From Acidimicrobiales bacterium (GTDB lineage: Bacteria > Actinomycetota > Acidimicrobiia > Acidimicrobiales > Poriferisodaliceae): a stretch of 5,488 nt of DNA. Shown piece after piece: positions 1 to 5,128 of the stretch. Each line of letters starts with the position of its first letter. Within the stretch, counting starts at the first letter, position 1. The notes beneath the pieces were generated by a model. It searched no databases and was not told the origin of the DNA. It was given only the letters and a program-made list of their open reading frames with translations. Position numbers and translations under genes: made by a program. The DNA lies in NCBI GenBank assembly GCA_020631315.1, contig JAHDHM010000257.1:1-5488 (forward strand), read 5' to 3'.

Positions 1-768
1 GACGAAGATCGGCCAACCGTCGGCACCGCCGGCGGTCATGCAGGAGTAGCCGGCGTCCTTCACGGCGTCGCACGAGGCGACGAGCTCGCTCCAGGTGGTC
101 GGCACGGCGACACCGACCTCGTCGAGGAGGTCGAGGTTCACGAACATGCCGCTGTAGGAGACGCGGCCGACGTTGAGCGAGTACACGCCACCGTCGAACG
201 AACCACCCTCGGAGATCGCTGCATCGTCGTAGTTGTCGACGAACGACTCACCGCTGAGGTCCATGAGCAGGCCGGCCTCGATGAGCTGCTGCCAGTACGG
301 GGGATCGACGTTGGTCATGTACGGCTGGACCGGGTTCGAGAAACCGGTGACCGTGATGGTGGTGACGTCGACGTCGCTGGCGGTGAGGCGGGTCTGGTTG
401 ATCGTCGGGAGGTCGGAGGCCTCGACGACGGACAGGTCGATGGTCACGCCGGGGTTGGCGGCCTCGAACTCGTCGTTGAAGTTCTCGACCCACTCGACCA
501 TCGGTGGGTTCTGGTGGATCATGACGCGCAGGGTGCCTTCGAGACCGGCTTCCGCCATGTCGTCCTCGGCCATGTCGTCGTCGGACGTGTCGTCCGCGGA
601 CGTGTCGTCAGCGGCGGCATCGGTCGAGCCGGTGTCGGCTGCAGCGGTGGTCGCAGTGGTCGCGTCGCTGCTCGACGAGTCGTCAGAGCTGTCGCTGTCG
701 CCGCAGGCCGCGGCGAACAGTGCCAGCACGACGAAGACGAGCAACAAGCGCTTCTTCGCATGCTTCAT
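1..768 (-). CDS. ABC sugar transporter, extracellular solute-binding lipoprotein (family 1), partial
   Basis: Substrate-capturing lipoprotein of a carbohydrate ABC importer, anchored outside the membrane. Only the N-terminal 256 codons are in the window; the reading frame is open to the left edge, so the C-terminus is missing. The start is ATG at 768, preceded by AGAGGGAG with a 10-nt gap. Residues 1-22 form a lipoprotein signal: charged MKHAKKR, a hydrophobic stretch, then a lipobox ending at Cys22 (FAAAC). Residues 24-75 are a Ser/Asp/Thr/Ala linker. The folded domain starts near residue 79 (TLRVMIHQNPP) and includes FNDEFEAANPGV, the usual first helix of family 1 binding proteins, and TTWSELVASCDAVKDAGY, also typical of the family. 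Permease genes would be expected beyond the left edge. The gene has its own promoter with a double LacI-type operator and lies downstream of a KDG catabolic operon, so its ligand is probably the sugar feeding that pathway. The family call is strong; the ligand is unknown. Confidence 0.92.
   Translation of the reverse strand, partial: MKHAKKRLLLVFVVLALFAAACGDSDSSDDSSSSDATTATTAAADTGSTDAAADDTSADDTSDDDMAEDDMAEAGLEGTLRVMIHQNPPMVEWVENFNDEFEAANPGVTIDLSVVEASDLPTINQTRLTASDVDVTTITVTGFSNPVQPYMTNVDPPYWQQLIEAGLLMDLSGESFVDNYDDAAISEGGSFDGGVYSLNVGRVSYSGMFVNLDLLDEVGVAVPTTWSELVASCDAVKDAGYSCMTAGGADGWPIFV
550..609 (-). repeat. Four 15-bp units encoding an acidic pentapeptide repeat in the lipoprotein linker
   Basis: Within the solute-binding protein linker, residues 54-73 read DDTSA, DDTSD, DDMAE, DDMAE, four successive five-residue units encoded by imperfect 15-bp repeats. 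The repeat sits between the lipidated Cys22 and the folded domain. It probably acts as a flexible acidic spacer holding the binding domain away from the membrane. Repeats of this kind can change in length by slippage. Confidence 0.7.
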
Positions 769-962
769 GGTGGAATTTCTCCCTCTTGCAGTTGCAGGTT
801 GTGGATGGTCGGTGACGCGGGACCCGGTCTCGGGCGAGCTCGTCGCCGTCGTCGGGCTGCACGCAGGCCTCCGTGTGGAGCGATCGGCTGATTCCGTCGC
901 ACCCGACCACCCGTGCGGTCGATGCTCGTGACCGTGCCGTCGGTGCACTTGTCCCCCTCCAT
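769..962 (-). other. Long 5' leader of the binding-protein gene
   Basis: If transcription starts just downstream of the promoter at 994-1022, about 200-220 nt of leader precede the binding-protein start. I see no recognisable riboswitch and no hairpin followed by a T run in it. It holds one small open frame (ATG at 962, TGA at 767-765, 65 codons) whose stop overlaps the binding-protein start as ATGA. The second half of that frame is Arg-rich with poor codon use, so I do not call it a gene. Confidence 0.4.
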
Positions 963-988
963 TGGGAGCGCTCCCGGGAGCGCTCCCA
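963..988. promoter_or_regulatory. Fused double LacI-family (CebR-like) operator
   Basis: Two copies of the perfect 12-bp palindrome GGGAGCGCTCCC lie directly back to back (964-975 and 976-987). With the flanking T963 and A988 the whole 26 bp is itself a perfect palindrome. Each half matches 13 of 14 bases of TGGGAGCGCTCCCA, the operator described for the Streptomyces repressor CebR, a LacI-family protein. The element begins 5 bp downstream of the putative -10 and so covers the expected transcription start, a classical repression position. The repressor gene is not in the window. That a LacI-family protein binds is inferred; the palindromes are seen directly. Confidence 0.85.
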
Positions 989-993
989 GCGGG

Positions 994-1022
994 AAGTTAA
1001 TCAGATGGTCAAAAGCGGTCAA
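994..1022 (-). promoter_or_regulatory. Sigma-70-type promoter for the solute-binding protein gene
   Basis: Reading the minus strand, TTGACC (1022-1017, five of six to the -35 consensus) is followed by a 17-bp spacer and TAACTT (999-994) as a weaker -10. The double operator at 963-988 starts 5 bp further downstream. The stretch from about 991 to 1035 is visibly more A/T-rich than its surroundings, as expected of a promoter. GGTCAA (plus strand) also occurs at 1007-1012, exactly 10 bp from the -35 copy. The -35 and spacing are good; the exact -10 is less certain. Confidence 0.6.
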
Positions 1023-1064
1023 GCATCTGTTCACACGTCGCCGGTCGTGCGACTCGTCGCAGGT

Positions 1065-2111
1065 TCAGCGGCGAGCGCCGCGATCGGCTCCCGACGCGAG
1101 CGCCGCGACCTCGGCGGCCGACACACCCGAGGTGTCGCCCGCGGTCGTCATCACCAGCGCACCGTGCGCGATGCCCAGAGCCAGTGAATCCGGGGCCGGA
1201 ACGCTGTTCAGCACGCCGTGGATCACCCCTGCGGCGAACCCGTCACCGCCGCCGACGCGGTCAAGGATCTCGAGCTCGTCGAACGCCATTCCCGCCACGA
1301 CACCGCACGCCGGCGTCCACGCCTGACCCGACCAGAAATTCTTCGTGGCCGACACCGCGATGCGCCGTGGCACGGCGATCATCGCCAGGTTCGGATGCTG
1401 CGCGGAGAGCTCGCGCACGGTGGCCTCGAAGTCGTTCGCGTCCACGCCGAAGAGCACGTCCACGTCGTCGAGCAGCCGTGCGGTGAGCTCGCGGGCAGCA
1501 TCGGGTCCACCGGCCGCCGCCCACAGGCTGGGTCGATAGTTGACGTCGTACGAGACGATGGTGCCGTACCGACGAGCTGCGGCCATCGCCGCGCGGGTGG
1601 TGGCCAGGGTCGACGGCGACAGGCCGGCGAAGATGCCGCCGGTGTGGAACCAACGGACACCGAGGTCACCGAAGAGGTGTTCCCAGTCGATGTCGTCGGG
1701 TTCCAGGCCGGCGGTGGCGGAGTGGGCGCGGTCGTACACGCCGAGTGCGGAACGCACGCCGAAACCGCGTTCGGTGAAGTTCAGCGGGTTGCGATTCGAC
1801 CTGCCGACCTCGTCGGCCGGCTTCCACACGACGTGGTCGAGGTCGACACCACCCTGGAGCAGCAGATCCTCGAGGAGTCGACCGACCTCGTTGTCGCCGA
1901 TCGCGGTGACGTGGGCGACACGATGACCGAAGCAGCGGCGCAGCGCCCGGCCGACGTTGTACTCCCCTCCCCCTTCGGAGACGGCGAACGATCGGGTCGA
2001 GCGGACCCGTCCCTCGCCGGGGTCGAGGCGCAGCATCACCTCGCCGAGTGTCACCACGTCGTAGCGACACGACGCCGCGTCACGGACCTCGATCACCGGT
2101 TGCTCCGTCAT
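1065..2111 (-). CDS. kdgK: 2-keto-3-deoxygluconate kinase (PfkB/ribokinase family)
   Basis: Cytoplasmic kinase that phosphorylates KDG with ATP to KDPG, the substrate of the aldolase encoded just upstream. The 348-residue protein has the PfkB fold signatures in order: GEVMLRLDP near 23-31, the sugar-binding GGGEYNVGRAL at 47-57, SYDVNYRPSLW at 187-197 (typical of KDG kinases), and the C-terminal PfkB motif DRVGGGDGFAAG at 284-295 with Asp290 as expected catalytic base. The common GAGD of this motif is GGGD here. HGAL..T at 316-323 follows. Length is slightly above the usual 310-340. The ATG at 2111 overlaps the aldolase stop as ATGA and has AGGAG 5 nt upstream, so translation is probably coupled. 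It is the last gene of the tight cluster. The family is certain; KDG as substrate rests on motifs and on the neighbouring aldolase and dehydratase. Confidence 0.88.
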   Translation of the reverse strand: MTEQPVIEVRDAASCRYDVVTLGEVMLRLDPGEGRVRSTRSFAVSEGGGEYNVGRALRRCFGHRVAHVTAIGDNEVGRLLEDLLLQGGVDLDHVVWKPADEVGRSNRNPLNFTERGFGVRSALGVYDRAHSATAGLEPDDIDWEHLFGDLGVRWFHTGGIFAGLSPSTLATTRAAMAAARRYGTIVSYDVNYRPSLWAAAGGPDAARELTARLLDDVDVLFGVDANDFEATVRELSAQHPNLAMIAVPRRIAVSATKNFWSGQAWTPACGVVAGMAFDELEILDRVGGGDGFAAGVIHGVLNSVPAPDSLALGIAHGALVMTTAGDTSGVSAAEVAALASGADRGARR

Positions 2112-2815
2112 CGATGCTCCTGACTGCTCGGGCCGCTACGTGCAGCAGCGACGATCTCGGCCGCCGCGGCTGCCAGTTCGGTGATCCCGGCCCAGTCGGC
2201 GGCGTCGACGAGTCCGGTCGGCACCATCCACGAGCCGCCGACGGCCAGGACGTTCGGGTGTGCGAGGTAGCCGGCAGCGTTCGATGCGTTCACGCCGCCG
2301 GTGGGCATGATCCGTATGTCGGGGAACACCGCGGACACCGCGTCGACCATTCGGAGACCGCCCACCACCTCAGCCGGGAAGAGCTTCACGACCGACGCTC
2401 CGGTCGAGCGGGCGGCCATCAGTTCGGTCGGCGTGGCGATGCCGGGCAGCGAGGGCACTCCTGCGCGTGCTGCAGCCTGGACCACCGGGACCGCCAGTCC
2501 AGGCGACACCAGGAAACGGGCGCCTGCGTCGACAGCCGCGTCGGCGTGTCCCGGTGTGATCACCGAACCGGCGCCGACCGTCGCCCCCTCGACATGCGCG
2601 GCGACCGCGGCGATCGCGTCGAGGCCCACCTCGGTCCGCAGCGTGATCTCGACGACCGGCAGCCCGCCGGTGACCAGGGCCGTGGCCAGCGGGACTGCGT
2701 CGTCGAGCCGATCGAGTGTGACCACCGGGACAACACCGACCCGAGCGATGGTGTCGAGTACGGCGCCGGAGCCACGGTCGGGGCCGACATCGGTGGTGGG
2801 CAGGTCGGCGCTCAC
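2108..2815 (-). CDS. eda: KDPG/KHG-type aldolase (bifunctional 4-hydroxy-2-oxoglutarate / 2-dehydro-3-deoxy-phosphogluconate aldolase)
   Basis: Class I aldolase that cleaves KDPG to pyruvate and glyceraldehyde-3-phosphate, the last step of an Entner-Doudoroff branch. The 235-residue TIM-barrel protein carries the family motifs: VGVVPVV at 26-32, VVEITLRT at 54-61 (Glu56 general acid/base, Arg60 substrate binding), GAGSVITP at 81-88, SPGL at 104-107, LPGIATPTE at 123-131, VVKLFPAE at 142-149 (Lys144 is the Schiff-base lysine) and phosphate-binding PTGGVN at 171-176 with GGSWMVP at 193-199. The chosen start is GTG at 2815, overlapping the dehydratase stop as GTGA; the frame stays open upstream, but only inside the dehydratase gene. 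No clear Shine-Dalgarno is visible, so translation probably depends on coupling. The N-terminus is about 15-20 residues longer than typical. An aldolase acting on the galactose-derived isomer (KDPGal) is an alternative. Confidence 0.9.
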   Translation of the reverse strand: MSADLPTTDVGPDRGSGAVLDTIARVGVVPVVTLDRLDDAVPLATALVTGGLPVVEITLRTEVGLDAIAAVAAHVEGATVGAGSVITPGHADAAVDAGARFLVSPGLAVPVVQAAARAGVPSLPGIATPTELMAARSTGASVVKLFPAEVVGGLRMVDAVSAVFPDIRIMPTGGVNASNAAGYLAHPNVLAVGGSWMVPTGLVDAADWAGITELAAAAAEIVAAARSGPSSQEHR

Positions 2816-4017
2816 GGTCGTGCGGGCGAGCCGTCGGGGCGGCGGGCCTGGGTCCACTGTTCGACGACGTCCTCGACGGGGAACCGGGCGGCGAGCTGCT
2901 CGTCGAAGTCGATGCCGAGACCGGGCTGATCGTTCGCGTACAGGTAGCCGTCGCGCACCTCGGGCAGGCCCGGGAACATCTCGCGATCGATGTCCTTGGG
3001 CTGGTACCACTCCTGCACCCCGAACGCCGGCGACCACAGGTCGAGGTGCAGGTTGGCCGCGTGTCCGACCGGGGACGTGTCTGCGGGGCCGTGCCATGCG
3101 GTGCGCAGCCCGAACGTGTGCGCCATGTCGGCGGCCTTGCGGGCTGGGGTGATGCCGCCCATCTGGCTGACATGCATCCGCAGGAAGTCGACCAGGCGTT
3201 GTTCGGTCACGGTGCGCCACTCGCTCGGATGGTTGAACAGTTCACCCATCGCGAGCGGCGTGGAGCACTGGGAGCGCACCCGCTCGAACCAGGCCAGGTC
3301 CTCGGGAGCGAGCAGGTCCTCGAGGAAGAACAGCCGGATGGATTCGACGTCCTTCGCGAAGGTGACGGCGTCGGACGGCACGAGGCGTTCGTGCACGTCG
3401 TGGAGCAGCTCGACGTCGTCACCGAGCTCAGCGCGGACGTGCTCGAGCATCTCGAGCGTCGAGCGCATGTAGGCCTTCGGGTCGTAGTAGGCCCCGTCGG
3501 GGGCACCGTCAGGGCGCGGTACTGCGGTGGCGCCACCGCCGTAGAGGCCACGCTGCACGCGCACGAAGCGGTAACCGTCGGCGACGTACGCCTTGGCCCG
3601 GTCGGCGACGTCCTGTGGTGTCGGCCCGTCGGCGTGCACGTAGACATGGGCCGCCTCACGGACCTTGCCGCCGAGCAGGTCGTACACGGGCATGCCGGCG
3701 ACCTTGCCCTTGATGTCCCACAGCGCTTGGTCGACGCCGGAGATCGCGTTGTTCAGCACGGGGCCGTTGCGCCAGTAGCCGCTGACCATCGACATCTGCC
3801 AGATGTCTTCGATGCGGGCGACGTCGCGTCCGATCAGGAACGGGCGCAGATGCTGTTCGAGTGCGGCGGCCACCGCGTGGATCCGCTGGGTGAACGTGGC
3901 GCAGCCGAGGCCGTAGAGGCCGGGTTCCGACGTCTGGATCTTGACGATGGCGAGCCGCACACCACTCGGTTGAGTGAGCGTGATGGTGACGTCGTCGATG
4001 GTGATCGGGCGGGTCAT
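2812..4017 (-). CDS. Enolase-superfamily sugar-acid dehydratase (ManD/RspA subgroup: mannonate or gluconate dehydratase)
   Basis: Mg-dependent dehydratase expected to convert an aldonate such as D-mannonate or D-gluconate to KDG. The 401 residues match the usual ~400 of the ManD subgroup, with an N-terminal capping domain (about 1-125) and a barrel domain. Visible motifs are RVQ at 153-155 with Tyr159 as possible base, DVHER at 207-211 (Asp207 metal ligand, His209 base), EDLLAPED from Glu233 (metal), GELFNHPSEW from Gly258 (Glu259 metal), HVSQMGGIT at 282-290, WHGPADTSPVGHAAN at 308-322 (His309) and GVQEW at 333-337 (Glu336). The start is ATG at 4017, with GAGGAG 7 nt upstream that overlaps the SDR stop codon. 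The downstream aldolase and KDG kinase argue that the product is KDG. Family members have differing activities on mannonate and gluconate, and some annotations read galactonate dehydratase or starvation-sensing protein RspA, so substrate remains open. Confidence 0.88.
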   Translation of the reverse strand: MTRPITIDDVTITLTQPSGVRLAIVKIQTSEPGLYGLGCATFTQRIHAVAAALEQHLRPFLIGRDVARIEDIWQMSMVSGYWRNGPVLNNAISGVDQALWDIKGKVAGMPVYDLLGGKVREAAHVYVHADGPTPQDVADRAKAYVADGYRFVRVQRGLYGGGATAVPRPDGAPDGAYYDPKAYMRSTLEMLEHVRAELGDDVELLHDVHERLVPSDAVTFAKDVESIRLFFLEDLLAPEDLAWFERVRSQCSTPLAMGELFNHPSEWRTVTEQRLVDFLRMHVSQMGGITPARKAADMAHTFGLRTAWHGPADTSPVGHAANLHLDLWSPAFGVQEWYQPKDIDREMFPGLPEVRDGYLYANDQPGLGIDFDEQLAARFPVEDVVEQWTQARRPDGSPARP

Positions 4018-4024
4018 GGTGGGG

Positions 4025-4031
4025 CTCCTCA
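4025..4031 (-). promoter_or_regulatory. Ribosome-binding site of the dehydratase gene, overlapping the SDR stop
   Basis: The minus strand reads TGAGGAG, in which TGA is the SDR stop codon and GAGGAG is the Shine-Dalgarno of the dehydratase, 7 nt before its ATG. Ribosomes finishing the SDR gene therefore end directly on the next initiation region. This is good support for co-transcription and coupled translation. Confidence 0.75.
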
Positions 4032-4943
4032 GCTCGGATGGCTGCCGGGCGGGCGATCAGCGGGAAGGCGACCGGTGGTCGTGGGCGCCCAGCCGGTGGC
4101 TTCGGTGACCTCGGTGAGGTCGATCAGATCGGTGACCTCGGTCGGGAGGCCGGGGTAGAACGCGTCGCGCAGCTGCTCGAAGTTCAGGTCACGGTGGCGG
4201 TGGGTGGTCCCGGCCATGAACACGTGGTGACCGGTGAGCTCGGCGTCGAAGACGGCGGCGAACAGGTCGGCGGCATCGCCGTAGGTGAGGCCGGTGAACC
4301 CTTCGACGATGTCGATCTCGTTCTCCTCACCTGTGGCCCGAAGCACGTGCGGCTGGTTCTCGTGGAGCCACGGCAGCCGCAGCGCGACCGTGTGCAGGCC
4401 GCAGCGTTCGGTGTAATAGCGCAGCATCAGCTCGCTGACCGTCTTGCTCAGCGCATAGGTGTTGGCCGGTGTCGCCGGGGTCTGTCCCGTCATCGGGTAG
4501 TCGGGTGGCGGAGGCGGCTCGGTGACGGTCGCCGTGTCGACATGGGTGCCGATGAGCTGCAGCGTGCTCGAGAACACGATGTGGCGCACACCCTGCTCGG
4601 CTGCGGCCTGGAACACGTTCTGGTTCATCGCGACGTTCTCGTTGAACGTCTCCTGCGGCGAGCGGCCGAAGATGCCCGGGTGGTTGCCGATGTGGGCCAC
4701 CGCGTCGGTGCCTTCGAGCAGGCGTTGGGGCACCGTGTGGTCGAGCAGGTCGGCGACCTCGAACGGGTACGCCGGGGTGTCCGACGGGTGGACGATGTCG
4801 GTGCCGGACACGTCATAGCCCGCGGCCCGGAGCCGATCGGCGACTGCGCTTCCGAGGCGGCCGGCCGCGCCGGTCACGAGGACGCGGCGCTGCTTCTGCG
4901 TCGGCTGCGGGGTGTCGGTCGGCTGGGTGGGGTCGTCGGTCAT
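4029..4943 (-). CDS. NAD(P)-dependent extended SDR (epimerase/dehydratase family; possible sugar or uronate dehydrogenase)
   Basis: Rossmann-fold oxidoreductase of 304 residues and first gene of the operon. It has VLVTGAAGRLG at 21-31 (GxxGxxG dinucleotide motif), GTDI with Asp49 at the end of strand 2 (an acidic residue here usually favours NAD), AHIGNHPG at 83-90, FSST at 124-127, and catalytic Tyr163/Lys167 in TYALSK. The overall layout resembles uronate dehydrogenases and other extended SDRs that oxidise sugars. In this context it likely makes the aldonate or lactone consumed by the dehydratase, though a sugar epimerase is possible. The start is ATG at 4943; a GTG at 4994 in the same frame would put the operator inside the gene and is rejected. 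The first 20 residues are a Thr/Pro/Gln-rich extension before the Rossmann fold. No strong Shine-Dalgarno is seen. The stop overlaps the dehydratase ribosome-binding site. Confidence 0.85.
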   Translation of the reverse strand: MTDDPTQPTDTPQPTQKQRRVLVTGAAGRLGSAVADRLRAAGYDVSGTDIVHPSDTPAYPFEVADLLDHTVPQRLLEGTDAVAHIGNHPGIFGRSPQETFNENVAMNQNVFQAAAEQGVRHIVFSSTLQLIGTHVDTATVTEPPPPPDYPMTGQTPATPANTYALSKTVSELMLRYYTERCGLHTVALRLPWLHENQPHVLRATGEENEIDIVEGFTGLTYGDAADLFAAVFDAELTGHHVFMAGTTHRHRDLNFEQLRDAFYPGLPTEVTDLIDLTEVTEATGWAPTTTGRLPADRPPGSHPS

Positions 4944-4974
4944 TCGCGGTGGGCGCTCGCCGGTCGTTCGGTGG

Positions 4975-4992
4975 GCTGGGAGCGCTCCCAGC
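4975..4992. promoter_or_regulatory. LacI-family (CebR-like) operator upstream of the catabolic operon
   Basis: GCTGGGAGCGCTCCCAGC is an 18-bp perfect palindrome whose central 14 bases are exactly TGGGAGCGCTCCCA, the published CebR operator sequence of Streptomyces. It lies 31 bp upstream of the SDR start codon. The same 12-bp core is present twice in front of the binding-protein gene, so one LacI-family regulator probably controls both units. The regulator and its inducer are not identified in this window. Confidence 0.87.
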
Positions 4993-4998
4993 ACAGTA
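4993..4998 (-). promoter_or_regulatory. Possible -10 element of the SDR-dehydratase-aldolase-kinase operon
   Basis: The minus strand reads TACTGT immediately upstream of the operator, fitting the TANNNT pattern and mirroring the arrangement at the binding-protein promoter, where the operator follows the -10. No convincing -35 is seen 16-18 bp upstream. This is a weak call made mainly from position. Confidence 0.3.
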
Positions 4999-5128
4999 GC
5001 GAGTCGATGTCGTCGTGCTCGTGGTGTTCAGCTCGGGCGTGCCTGCGTGGTTCGGGCGGCGTCGCCTGGAGCGGTCGGCTGGGGCGTTGCGGCCGGAGCC
5101 GTGTCGCCGGGGTGACTAGCGTTGCTTC
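4999..5128. other. Divergent intergenic region
   Basis: Together with the operator this stretch separates the minus-strand SDR operon from the plus-strand hydrolase gene. I see no hairpin-plus-T-run terminator and no small gene I would support. On the plus strand, TAGCGT at 5117-5122 ends 6 nt before the hydrolase GTG, which would suit a leaderless transcript, but no -35 accompanies it. Confidence 0.4.

Noticed and set aside
1023..1064. Possible terminator after the kinase gene
   Set aside because: Only a short GCGA/TCGC inverted repeat with a 4-base loop is present and no T run follows on the minus strand.
1218..2123. Long plus-strand open frames opposite the kinase, aldolase, dehydratase and SDR genes
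   Set aside because: They are antisense shadows typical of GC-rich genes, without recognisable motifs, and the minus-strand genes carry clear family signatures.
2816..3220. Upstream extension of the aldolase frame to 370 residues
   Set aside because: The extra part overlaps the dehydratase gene in another frame and is Arg/Pro-rich shadow sequence; GTG at 2815 gives a normal aldolase and a GTGA overlap.
3269..3282. Near-match to the operator (TGGGAGCGCACCCG, 12 of 14) inside the dehydratase gene
   Set aside because: It breaks the palindrome in one half and lies in conserved coding sequence, so it is most simply chance in GC-rich DNA; a downstream auxiliary operator cannot be excluded.
4944..4994. 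GTG at 4994 as an alternative start of the SDR gene
   Set aside because: It would place the perfect operator palindrome inside the coding region and add 17 residues with no resemblance to the family; ATG at 4943 already leaves a long extension before the Rossmann fold.
5117..5122. TAGCGT as a -10 element for a leaderless hydrolase transcript
   Set aside because: The position fits but no -35 is found at the proper distance and the hexamer is a weak match, so it is only mentioned in passing.
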